A stretch of DNA of 64,000 nt from Microbacterium dextranolyticum. Its GTDB lineage: Bacteria; Actinomycetota; Actinomycetes; Actinomycetales; Microbacteriaceae. The notes beneath the pieces are model-generated. The model was not told the origin of the DNA. It saw only the letters and a list, made by a program, of their open reading frames with translations, and did no database searches. Location: contig NZ_JAFBBR010000001.1 of the NCBI RefSeq assembly GCF_016907295.1, positions 806,001-870,000 of the forward strand, given 5' to 3'. The position numbers and the translations under genes are program-made. Below are positions 26,461 through 33,375 of this stretch, one piece after another (position 1 is the first letter of the stretch; each line of letters starts with the position of its first letter).

Positions 26461-26527
26461 CGAGAAACCACTTTCGACGCGAGAAACACGCGCACGAGTG
26501 GTTTCTCGACTCGAAGCTGGTTTCTCG
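26461..26527. repeat. 67-bp four-arm element, copy A
   Basis: Arms of 10 bp at 26461 (CGAGAAACCA), 26480 (CGAGAAACAC), 26499 and 26518 (both TGGTTTCTCG), separated by 9-bp spacers that are not conserved between copies. A fifth degenerate arm TGGTTCCTCA lies at 26537-26546, again after 9 bp, extending the period. Arm 1 pairs perfectly with arms 3 and 4. Confidence 0.85.
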
Positions 26528-26643
26528 CTCCACGAGTGGTTCCTCACCCGTGGCGCTGTGCGGCCCAGGCATCCACCGCCGTCGGGCGTCAACGAGGCGC
26601 CCGTGCTGCCCTGTGTCAGCAGCGCGCACCGCCGTCGCGTCCG

Positions 26644-26710
26644 CGAGAAACCACGCTCGCCGCGAGAAACACCTGCAGGAGTGGTTTCTCGCCGCGAAGG
26701 TGGTTTCTCG
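26644..26710. repeat. 67-bp four-arm element, copy B
   Basis: Arms at 26644 (CGAGAAACCA), 26663 (CGAGAAACAC), 26682 and 26701 (TGGTTTCTCG). Arm sequences are identical to copy A, spacers differ. Confidence 0.85.
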
Positions 26711-26818
26711 GGCGCCAGGTCGCCCGCTGGTGTACCCGCCGCCTGGCATCCGTCGCCCGCGGCGCGCCGCGCCGTTGCCCCCGCCGTCACGTCGCCCGCG
26801 CCGCTCAGCACAGAAACG

Positions 26819-26862
26819 GCCGAGCCGCTGCGTTTCGACGGTACGAAACGCAGCGGCTCGGC
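26819..26862 (-). terminator. Strong hairpin terminator of cydAB
   Basis: A perfect 19-bp stem (26819-26837 with 26844-26862) and 6-nt loop ACGGTA, starting 28 bases beyond the cydB stop codon. The AT-containing top of the stem (CGTTTCG/CGAAACG) sets it apart from neighbouring DNA. Confidence 0.8.
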
Positions 26863-26890
26863 GTGGATCGGGACGTGAGTCCCGGCGGGG

Positions 26891-27925
26891 TCAGTGCGCG
26901 CCGGCGAGCTCGGCCTTCTCGATGATCGAGCGCGTGACGCGCTTGCGGAACACCCAGTAGGTCCAGCCCTGGTACAGCAGCACGAGGGGCAGGAAGATCA
27001 GCGCCGCCCAACTCATGATCTGCAGTGTGATCGGCGTGCTCGACGCGTTCTGGATCGTCAGGCTGTACGCGTCGTCGGTCGAGGACGGCATGACGTACGG
27101 GAACAGTGCCAGCCACAGCGTGAGCACCGCGAAGACGATCGCCACGGCGCCGGCGGCGAAGGCCTGCCCGTCGCGGTCGGCCCAGTTCGCGGCGATGGAT
27201 GCCAGGAGGGCGACGGCGGCGATGATGCCGCACGCGATCACGGCCCACAGCAGCGGAGCCTCACGGCCCGCCGCGAGGAAGATCGTCCAGACGACGGTTC
27301 CGGCAGCGAAAACGACCGCGGGGATCGCGAGCTTCTTGCCGAGCGCTTGCGCGTCGTGGTGCACCTGCCCATCGGTCTTGAGGCCCACGAAGTGCACGCC
27401 GTGGAGCCAGAACAGGAGCATCGTCGTCACGCCCACCCACAGGCCGTAGGGGTTCAGCAGCGTGAACAGCGTGCCGGTGAAGTTCTTGTCGGCATCGATC
27501 GGCACCCCCTGCACGATGTTGCCGACGGCAACGCCCCAGAGCAGGGCCGGCAGGAACGAGCCGATCGTGATCATCCCGTCGAAGCGGCGCTTCCACCGGA
27601 TGTCGTCGCGCTGGTGACGGTACTCGAACGAGACGCCGCGGACGATGAGGGCGAGCAGGATGATCAGCAGCGGCAGGTAGAACCCGCTGAACAGTGTGGC
27701 GTACCAGTCGGGGAAGGCTGCGAACAGGCACGCGCCGGCGACGATGACCCAGGTCTCGTTGAGGTCCCACACGGGGCCGATGGTGTTGATCACCTGGCGG
27801 CGCGAGACCTCGTCCTTGCCGAGGAAGGGAAGCGACATTCCGACACCGAAGTCGAACCCGTCGAGGACGAAGTAGCCGACGAACAGCACTCCGACGATGA
27901 AGAACCAGAGGTAGGCGAGATCCAT
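26891..27925 (-). CDS. cydB: Cytochrome bd ubiquinol oxidase subunit II CydB
   Basis: 344 aa, nine to ten membrane helices. The N-terminal GYFVLDGFDFGVG near residue 17, GPVWDLNETWVIVAGACLFAAFPDWY near 50 and the polar loop RGVSFEYRHQRDD are family marks; Asp and Glu residues here line the proton path. With CydA it forms the high-affinity quinol oxidase. 12 bases after cydA, in the same operon. Confidence 0.96.
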   Translation of the reverse strand: MDLAYLWFFIVGVLFVGYFVLDGFDFGVGMSLPFLGKDEVSRRQVINTIGPVWDLNETWVIVAGACLFAAFPDWYATLFSGFYLPLLIILLALIVRGVSFEYRHQRDDIRWKRRFDGMITIGSFLPALLWGVAVGNIVQGVPIDADKNFTGTLFTLLNPYGLWVGVTTMLLFWLHGVHFVGLKTDGQVHHDAQALGKKLAIPAVVFAAGTVVWTIFLAAGREAPLLWAVIACGIIAAVALLASIAANWADRDGQAFAAGAVAIVFAVLTLWLALFPYVMPSSTDDAYSLTIQNASSTPITLQIMSWAALIFLPLVLLYQGWTYWVFRKRVTRSIIEKAELAGAH

Positions 27926-27937
27926 GTCTGTCAGCTC

Positions 27938-29383
27938 CTAGTAGACCGTCGAGGGGGTTTCTTCGACGGACAGTTCGTTCGGGTCGGGGTCGCCGGGCTT
28001 CGGCAGCGGTGCCGGACCCTCCTTCACCGTCTTGAAGATGAGGCCGAACTCCACCACGGCGAGGATCGCGTAGATCAGGGTGAAGGCGATCAGCGAGACG
28101 AGCACGGTCCAGCCGGGCACGTTGGGCGAGACGCCGTCCTGGGTGAGCATCAGCCCGAACACGATCCAGGGCTGGCGTCCCATCTCGGTGAAGATCCACC
28201 CGACGAGGATGCCGAACAGTGCCAGGGGTGCCTGCCAGATCGCGAGTCGCCACATCCAGCCGGCGACGGGGCGCTTGGCGTTCTTGCGGGTGACCCACAG
28301 GCCCGCCACGGCGATCGCCGTGCTGATCAGGCCGAAGCCCATCATCCAGCGGAACGCCCAGTACGTGATCCACAGGACCGGGGCGAAGTTCCCGTTCACC
28401 TGGTCGGCGAACTGCGGGAACATCTGCGTCGTGTAGAGGTGGTTGAGGTCGTTGATGCCCTCGACGCAGCCGTTGAAGTCGTGCGTCGAGAGGAAGGCCA
28501 GGGCGTACGGGACGCGCAGCGACCACACTTCGCTCGTGCCGTCGGGGGTTCCGATCGAGAAGATCGAGAACGAGGCGTTCGCGCCGCAGGCGGAGTTGAA
28601 CATCGCCTCCGCGGCGGCCATCTTCATCGGCTGCGTGTTGACCATGACGATGCCCAGCTGGTCGCCCGACAGGGCGGTCGCAGCGAAGCCGGCGATCATG
28701 GCCCACAGGCCGAAGCGCAGCGACGTGCGCATGAGGTCGATGTTCTGCTTGCGGGCGAGGTGCCACGCGGATGCCGCGATCATGACACCGGCGGCGAACA
28801 TGATGGCTGCCGAGATCGTGTGCGGGAACTGCGTGAGGGCGACGGGGTTCGTCAGCACCTTCCAGAAGTCGTCCATCTCGGCGCGGTGGCCCTGCGTGGA
28901 CATCTGGTAGCCCTGCGGGTTCTGCATGAACGCGTTCGCGGCGAGGATGAAGTACGCCGAGAGCCACGTGCCGAACACGGTGATCCAGATGGTCGCGAGG
29001 TGGATGCCGCGCGGCAGCTTGTTCCAGCCGAAGATCCACAGGCCGATGAACGTCGCCTCGAAGAAGAACGCCATCAGGCCCTCGAAGGCGAGCGGTGCGC
29101 CGAACACGTCACCGACGAAGCGGCTGTAGCTCGACCAGTTCATGCCGAACTGGAACTCCTGCACGATGCCGGTGACGATGCCCATCGCGAAGTTGATCAG
29201 GAAGATCTTGCCGAAGAAGCGGGTCAGCAGCAGCCACTTCACGTTCGCGGTGCGGAACCACATCGTCTGGAAGATGGCGACGAACAGCGACATCCCGAGC
29301 GTGAGCGGCACGAAGATGAAGTGATAGAGCGTCGTCAGGCCGAACTGCCAGCGGGCGAGCAGCAGTGGGTCCAGGAAGTCCAT
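27938..29383 (-). CDS. cydA: Cytochrome bd ubiquinol oxidase subunit I CydA
   Basis: 481 aa, a short Q-loop form. His21 in LTTLYHFIF matches the axial heme ligand near the N-terminus. VQEFQFGMNW (conserved Glu) and GRQPW of the quinol loop are present. Catalyses quinol oxidation with reduction of oxygen to water, giving respiration at low oxygen and resistance to NO and peroxide. GAGAGGA stands about 8 nt before the ATG. The 115-bp gap to the upstream HTH gene must contain the promoter. Confidence 0.96.
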   Translation of the reverse strand: MDFLDPLLLARWQFGLTTLYHFIFVPLTLGMSLFVAIFQTMWFRTANVKWLLLTRFFGKIFLINFAMGIVTGIVQEFQFGMNWSSYSRFVGDVFGAPLAFEGLMAFFFEATFIGLWIFGWNKLPRGIHLATIWITVFGTWLSAYFILAANAFMQNPQGYQMSTQGHRAEMDDFWKVLTNPVALTQFPHTISAAIMFAAGVMIAASAWHLARKQNIDLMRTSLRFGLWAMIAGFAATALSGDQLGIVMVNTQPMKMAAAEAMFNSACGANASFSIFSIGTPDGTSEVWSLRVPYALAFLSTHDFNGCVEGINDLNHLYTTQMFPQFADQVNGNFAPVLWITYWAFRWMMGFGLISTAIAVAGLWVTRKNAKRPVAGWMWRLAIWQAPLALFGILVGWIFTEMGRQPWIVFGLMLTQDGVSPNVPGWTVLVSLIAFTLIYAILAVVEFGLIFKTVKEGPAPLPKPGDPDPNELSVEETPSTVY

Positions 29384-29498
29384 CGTGGTCCTCTCTCACG
29401 GCCCGAGCGGACCGTCTTCCATATGACTGAAGGTACACAGCGGCTTCTCAGCCCTCAGGTGGGCGGCGCCGTGAAAAAGACGTGCGAATGGCTCGCGA
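29384..29498 (-). promoter_or_regulatory. Presumed promoter region of cydAB
   Basis: Read on the minus strand it contains TACCTT (29448-29443) and CATATG as -10 candidates, about 55-60 nt before the start codon, and a good Shine-Dalgarno. I see no perfect long dyad. An oxygen- or redox-sensing regulator encoded just upstream (29499-30122) could act here. Confidence 0.35.
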
Positions 29499-30122
29499 TC
29501 AGGCCTTCTGCGACGCGTGCAGCAGCTGGACGATGCATTCGCGGGGATCGCAGGAGGACCGCATGCCATCGACGGACAACGGCCCGCCGGCGGAGCTGAG
29601 GACGCTCTGCATGATGCTCAGGTGCACGCTGCACAGCACCTCGCGGTGGTCTGCCTGCGCGGATGCCTGGGCGCACGGCGTGAGCTCGACGGTCAGCTCG
29701 TCCTCGTCGACGAAGGGGTCGAACCCGGCGCCGACGAGGTCTTCGACCAGTGCATCGATCTGGTGGAGCGCGGTGGTGTCGAGCTCGGGCGTCTCACCCG
29801 GGATGACGCGCCGCATGAGGTCGCCGCGTTCGGCGGCCGCGCGGGCGCGGCGCCGCTGCACCGGGCTGCAGGCGTTCACGCCGTCGGTGGCGCTGTAGAG
29901 CACGCGGGGGCGGCCGCGCGTGGTGCGGTGCTCGGTCGCCGAGACGACGTATCCATCGTCCATGAGGCGCTGCAGATGCTCGCGCACGGTGTTCGGGTGG
30001 AGGGCCGTCGCCTCGACCAGTTCGGCGATCGTCCGCTGCGGCCGTTCCTGCACGAGGTGCAGGATCTCGACGCGTGAGTAGTTGGAAATGGCGCTGTAGC
30101 CCGCCGGGCGACCTGTGGTCAT
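29499..30122 (-). CDS. Cysteine-rich HTH transcriptional regulator upstream of cydAB
   Basis: 207 aa. Residues 12-75 are an ArsR/DeoR-like winged helix (SRVEILHLVQERPQRTIAELVEATALHPNTVREHLQRLMDDGY). The C-terminal half carries four cysteines, C150-x13-C164-x26-C191-x4-C196, resembling the cluster-binding region of SufR-like iron-sulfur regulators. Same strand as cydAB, 115 bp upstream. I infer that it senses redox state or oxygen/NO through a metal or Fe-S centre and controls the oxidase; target and cofactor are not shown by sequence. A TAATAT box stands 5 nt before the ATG. Confidence 0.8.
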   Translation of the reverse strand: MTTGRPAGYSAISNYSRVEILHLVQERPQRTIAELVEATALHPNTVREHLQRLMDDGYVVSATEHRTTRGRPRVLYSATDGVNACSPVQRRRARAAAERGDLMRRVIPGETPELDTTALHQIDALVEDLVGAGFDPFVDEDELTVELTPCAQASAQADHREVLCSVHLSIMQSVLSSAGGPLSVDGMRSSCDPRECIVQLLHASQKA

Positions 30123-30127
30123 GCCAC

Positions 30128-30133
30128 ATATTA
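30128..30133 (-). promoter_or_regulatory. TAATAT -10 box of the cysteine-rich regulator
   Basis: On the minus strand TAATAT (30133-30128), near the sigma-70 consensus, ends 5 nt before the ATG at 30122, so the mRNA is leaderless or nearly so. Confidence 0.5.
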
Positions 30134-30279
30134 TTCACGGGATCGGACGCCGGCGCCACTGGCGGGGGCCTCGGGTTTCTTCCGGCCCGGAGGTAGAGGG
30201 CCCGACCTGCTCCCATTCCCTCCTTTCGGAGGGGACGGGCGCTGCCTCCGCACTCAGCGGGATCACGGGTGGTGCGCTC

Positions 30280-30285
30280 TATAGT
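30280..30285 (+). promoter_or_regulatory. TATAGT -10 box of the esterase gene (leaderless)
   Basis: TATAGT ends 6 nt before the ATG at 30292. A small hairpin CCCTCC/GGAGGG (30218-30233) lies further upstream. Confidence 0.55.
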
Positions 30286-30291
30286 CGGCGC

Positions 30292-31581
30292 ATGGATCTC
30301 TGGCAGCTGCCCGTCATCGAGGGCCCGCTGCCAGGGGCGACGCTGGCGGTGGCCGCGGCGCTGTTCATCGTCGTGGCGGTGCGGCGGTGGCGTCGCCGTG
30401 CTCTGATCTGGGCGCTGGCGAGTGCCGGTGCCGGCGCCGTCATCGGATATCTCACCTGCAAGATCGTGAGCGAGGCGAAGGTGTTCGGCACCCTCCTGCC
30501 GCCGTTCGTGTGGCACTGGGTCGTTCCGGTGTTCGCCGCCGTCGGCTTCGTGCTCGGAGCGCTGCAGGGGACGAGGGCGTGGCGGAAAGTCGTCTCCGTC
30601 GCCGCCGCTGTCGCGATCCTGGTCGCGGGCGCGCTCGGGGTGAATCTCGCGTTCGGTCTGAATCCGACGCTGGGAAGCGTCGTCGGCGTCGCGCAGCCGG
30701 AGATCGAGATCCCCGCCGTCGAAGCGAGCTCGGCGGCGCCCTCGCAGCCGCTCTATCAGACGTGGACGCCGCCGGCCGGAATGGCTCTCATCGGCAAGCG
30801 CGGAAGCCAGATCATTCCCGCAACCTCTTCCGGATTCGCGGCTCGGCCCGCGGGTATCTACCTCCCGCCGGCTGCCCTGGTGAAAGACCCGCCCGCGCTC
30901 CCTCTGGTGATCATGATGATGGGGCATCCGGGCACTCCCGATCCCACGTCGATCTCGTCGGCCCTCGACGGCTTCGCCGCCCATCATCAGGGTCTTGCGC
31001 CGATCGTGATCGTCCCCGACCAGCTCGGCGAGAACGTCGCCGACACCGCCTGTGCGGACTCGGATGCCTATGGCAAGGCGCGCACGTACGTCACCGTCGA
31101 TGTCGTCGCGTGGGCCAAGGCGCACCTCAACGTCATCCAAGACCCCGCCTACTGGACCATCGCGGGCTACTCGAACGGCGGCGGCTGCGCGATCACCTTC
31201 GGAGCCCAGTCGCCCCAGCTCTGGAAGAACATCCTCGACATCTCGGGTGAGCCCTACCCGGGATCGGAGCAGCCGGCGAACATCACCAAGATCATCTACG
31301 GCGGGAACGCGTCGGCGTTCGAGGCATCCAAGCCCGTCAACATCCTCGCGGCGGCGGCGCCCGGCAGCTATCAGGGCATGAATGCGATCCTCACCGCCGG
31401 CGGGGCGGATCCCGAGTACATCAAAGGCGCGGACATGCTCGCGAAGGCCGCCGGCGCGGTGGGCATGAACGTGGTGCGCTACAACGTGCCCGGAGCCGGA
31501 CACACGGGTGATGCGCTCAAGGGCGGGCTCGCCGAGGGCATCCGGGTGCTGTACCCGATCCTGGGGCTGTCTGCGCCCTGA
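30292..31581 (+). CDS. Membrane-anchored alpha/beta hydrolase, esterase (D/Ag85-like) family
   Basis: 429 aa. Three to four membrane helices (residues 10-125) precede an extracytoplasmic alpha/beta hydrolase domain. The nucleophile elbow GYSNGGGC is near residue 293 and the likely catalytic His is in GAGHTGD near 403; VIMMMGHPGTPD begins the domain. The fold resembles esterase D and mycolyltransferases; substrate unknown. Tail to tail with a TetR gene 18 bases away. Confidence 0.82.
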   Translation: MDLWQLPVIEGPLPGATLAVAAALFIVVAVRRWRRRALIWALASAGAGAVIGYLTCKIVSEAKVFGTLLPPFVWHWVVPVFAAVGFVLGALQGTRAWRKVVSVAAAVAILVAGALGVNLAFGLNPTLGSVVGVAQPEIEIPAVEASSAAPSQPLYQTWTPPAGMALIGKRGSQIIPATSSGFAARPAGIYLPPAALVKDPPALPLVIMMMGHPGTPDPTSISSALDGFAAHHQGLAPIVIVPDQLGENVADTACADSDAYGKARTYVTVDVVAWAKAHLNVIQDPAYWTIAGYSNGGGCAITFGAQSPQLWKNILDISGEPYPGSEQPANITKIIYGGNASAFEASKPVNILAAAAPGSYQGMNAILTAGGADPEYIKGADMLAKAAGAVGMNVVRYNVPGAGHTGDALKGGLAEGIRVLYPILGLSAP

Positions 31582-31599
31582 GCGCCGGGGAGTCCTGTG

Positions 31600-32250
31600 T
31601 CAGGCCGGTGGTTCCGCAGGGTGCACGTCCGGTCGCACGGGACCGAAGGCGTCGATGAGCTGAGCCACCTGTCTGCGCAGGCGCTCGCCGAACTGCTCCG
31701 GGGTGAGGGCGCACTCCGCGTGGAGCACGCCGTAGACCTCGTGCGAGGCGATGGCATAGAACTCGCGCACGAGGATCGGGACACTCTCCGGCGGCGTGAG
31801 CCCGAGCTCCACCAGGGTGCGGGCGGACCTCTCGAACTCGCGGCGTCGTTCCGCGCGCACCTCGTCGAGCATGGTCGCCGCCCGAGGGTCGGCGTCGGCC
31901 GCCGCCTGGAGGGCGCGCCAGAGGCGGTGGGTGCGCGCGATCGCGCCGGCGAGCAGGGCGAGGTACTCGTCGATCGCTTCGGGTAGTGGCATCCGTTGTG
32001 TCAGGCCGACGTAGGCCGGCTCTCCGGCGAGGGGAAACGCCTGCCCATGGCCGGCGAACGCCATCGCGAAGGCGGCGAACACGAGGCGACGTTTGGGCCC
32101 CGCCAGACCCACGCTCTCGACCGAGACCCCGGCGCGGTCGGCGATGGCCTGAAGGGTCGTCTGCCCGTAGCCGTTGTCCGAGAACAGCTCGGCCGAGGCC
32201 TGCAGAATCCTGCGCCGGGTGCCGGCGGCGGCATCGGCCCTGGTCACCAT
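31600..32250 (-). CDS. TetR family regulator, paralogue 1
   Basis: 216 aa. HTH at residues 18-60 (RRRILQASAELFSDNGYGQTTLQAIADRAGVSVESV). After the recognition helix, where most TetR proteins have YxHFxxK, this one has GLAGPKRRLVFAAFAMAFAG, shared with the TetR encoded at 32705. The pair are therefore paralogues facing away from each other. Start ATG at 32250 with AGGA upstream; a longer start adds eight unconserved residues. Confidence 0.85.
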   Translation of the reverse strand: MVTRADAAAGTRRRILQASAELFSDNGYGQTTLQAIADRAGVSVESVGLAGPKRRLVFAAFAMAFAGHGQAFPLAGEPAYVGLTQRMPLPEAIDEYLALLAGAIARTHRLWRALQAAADADPRAATMLDEVRAERRREFERSARTLVELGLTPPESVPILVREFYAIASHEVYGVLHAECALTPEQFGERLRRQVAQLIDAFGPVRPDVHPAEPPA

Positions 32251-32582
32251 GCGGGTGTCCTGACGCCGGCGCACGGGCGGTGTGGCGGGAGCGCAGGATG
32301 CCGGAGCGGTCGCGCCGAGAAGATGTGTCCCACGTGCGGTCGTCCTCCGCGACGGGGGTGTTCGGGAGAGCCGAGGCGTCGGTCCGAACGCACGCTATCG
32401 GCGGTGATTCCACCGATGCTAGTTGGTTACGGTCTATCCGTAGCGAATCGGCGAGGAATCCCGTCGTGGTCACTGGTGGTATTCGAGGCGGTCGCACATA
32501 TTCATTTGCATGTCGATATAGTCAAAGTGTCGCCGACGTCCGATCGTCCGGGCAGACCTCGCCCGTTCCGTCAGGAGAATCC
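32251..32582. promoter_or_regulatory. 332-bp divergent spacer between the two TetR genes
   Basis: The 32400-32540 part is clearly richer in A+T than its surroundings. It holds the dyad TACGG-N5-CCGTA (32428-32442), a candidate TetR operator, and TATAGT (32517-32522), a candidate -10 for the small ORF and TetR gene to the right. No gene seen between 32251 and 32582. Confidence 0.45.
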
Positions 32583-32696
32583 ATGAACGCCTCGATCCGC
32601 CGCCCTCTCTGGCCTCGTGTCTCCGGCATCCCGACCGTCATCGGGTCGGCCGGCGGGCCGCTCATCGCGCGGTCGCGGCTGACAGAGGCGAAGTAG
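32583..32696 (+). CDS. Small ORF of 37 codons with strong ribosome binding site
   Basis: ATG at 32583 is preceded by AGGAG with 5-nt spacing. The peptide (starts MNASIRRPLWPRV) is basic with a Gly/Ile/Leu-rich centre; I recognise no domain. It ends 8 bases before the GTG of the TetR gene and its TAG stop is the start of a TAGCGT hexamer. It could be a leader peptide, a small protein or the remnant of a longer gene. Confidence 0.4.
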   Translation: MNASIRRPLWPRVSGIPTVIGSAGGPLIARSRLTEAK

Positions 32697-32699
32697 CGT
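32694..32699 (+). promoter_or_regulatory. TAGCGT hexamer overlapping the small-ORF stop
   Basis: TAGCGT ends 5 nt before the GTG at 32705, one base closer than in the other leaderless genes. It may give the TetR gene its own start of transcription. Confidence 0.35.
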
Positions 32700-32704
32700 T
32701 CATC

Positions 32705-33334
32705 GTGCCCCGGAGCTATCACTCACCCCAGCGCCAGGCGGAGGCCGCGGCGACCCGCGCGACCATCGTCGAGGCCGCCGCGCGCCTATTCATCCGCGAC
32801 GGATATGTCGCCACGTCGATCAAGGCGATCGCGGCAGAGGCGGGGGTCTCGGTTCCGACGGTGCATCTGAACGGGCCCAAGCATGCGCTCCTCATCGCCG
32901 CATTCGAGCGCACGTTCGCCGGTGACGAAGGACGGCACTCCCTCACCGAACGCCCCGAGCTGGTGTCGATCATGAGCGAATCCGACACCGACACGGCCAT
33001 CGCGCGCTACGTCGACTTCCTCATCGATGCCAACCGGCGCGCCGCGGCGATCGTGCGCGCGATGCTTGCCGCCGCCGACAGCGACGACCAGGTGCGCGCC
33101 GCCTATCTCGATCTCGAGATGCGCCGGCACCGCGATATGACGATCGCGGCGGGATGGTTCCTGCAGCGCGGCCGCATCCGCGTCGATCAGCTCGCTGATG
33201 CCGCCGACGTGCTGGGCCTGCTCACCGGCGCCGACCCGTGGACGCACCTCATCGTCGTTCGCGGGTGGGACATCGCCGCCTACCGGTCGTGGCTGATCGC
33301 CCAACTGACCCGTCTGTCCGACAACCTCGCCTAG
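32705..33334 (+). CDS. TetR family regulator, paralogue 2
   Basis: 209 aa. HTH at residues 16-60 (TRATIVEAAARLFIRDGYVATSIKAIAAEAGVSVPTV), then HLNGPKHALLIAAFERTFAG in place of the usual YxHFxxK, matching paralogue 1. The C-terminal ligand domain has no distinctive motif. It is 41 bases ahead of the glycosyltransferase gene on the same strand, so it probably represses that gene in response to a drug-like ligand; inference from arrangement. Confidence 0.85.
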   Translation: MPRSYHSPQRQAEAAATRATIVEAAARLFIRDGYVATSIKAIAAEAGVSVPTVHLNGPKHALLIAAFERTFAGDEGRHSLTERPELVSIMSESDTDTAIARYVDFLIDANRRAAAIVRAMLAAADSDDQVRAAYLDLEMRRHRDMTIAAGWFLQRGRIRVDQLADAADVLGLLTGADPWTHLIVVRGWDIAAYRSWLIAQLTRLSDNLA

Positions 33335-33375
33335 CCCCTCCGCGCCCGTGGGCGCTCGTCCTCGAAAGGTCCGAG

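Larger units (their letters stand above)
26373..26890. other. 518-bp non-coding spacer between moaA and cydB holding two 67-bp elements
   Basis: No convincing gene. From left to right it holds a GC-rich stretch, 67-bp element A (26461-26527) with one degenerate extra arm, a spacer containing CCAGGCATCC (26565-26574), element B (26644-26710), CCTGGCATCC (26742-26751) and the cydB terminator (26819-26862). The 13 bases before elements A and B are nearly identical (GCCGTTGCGTCCG and GCCGTCGCGTCCG), and CAGCAGCGCG stands a little further upstream of each, so the two are probably duplicated with flanking DNA. Confidence 0.75.

Noticed and set aside
26394..26960. Long open frames on both strands across the moaA-cydB spacer
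   Set aside because: They run through the 67-bp elements and the terminator, their peptides are just translated repeats and Arg/Ala-rich, and no frame has a ribosome site or family pattern.
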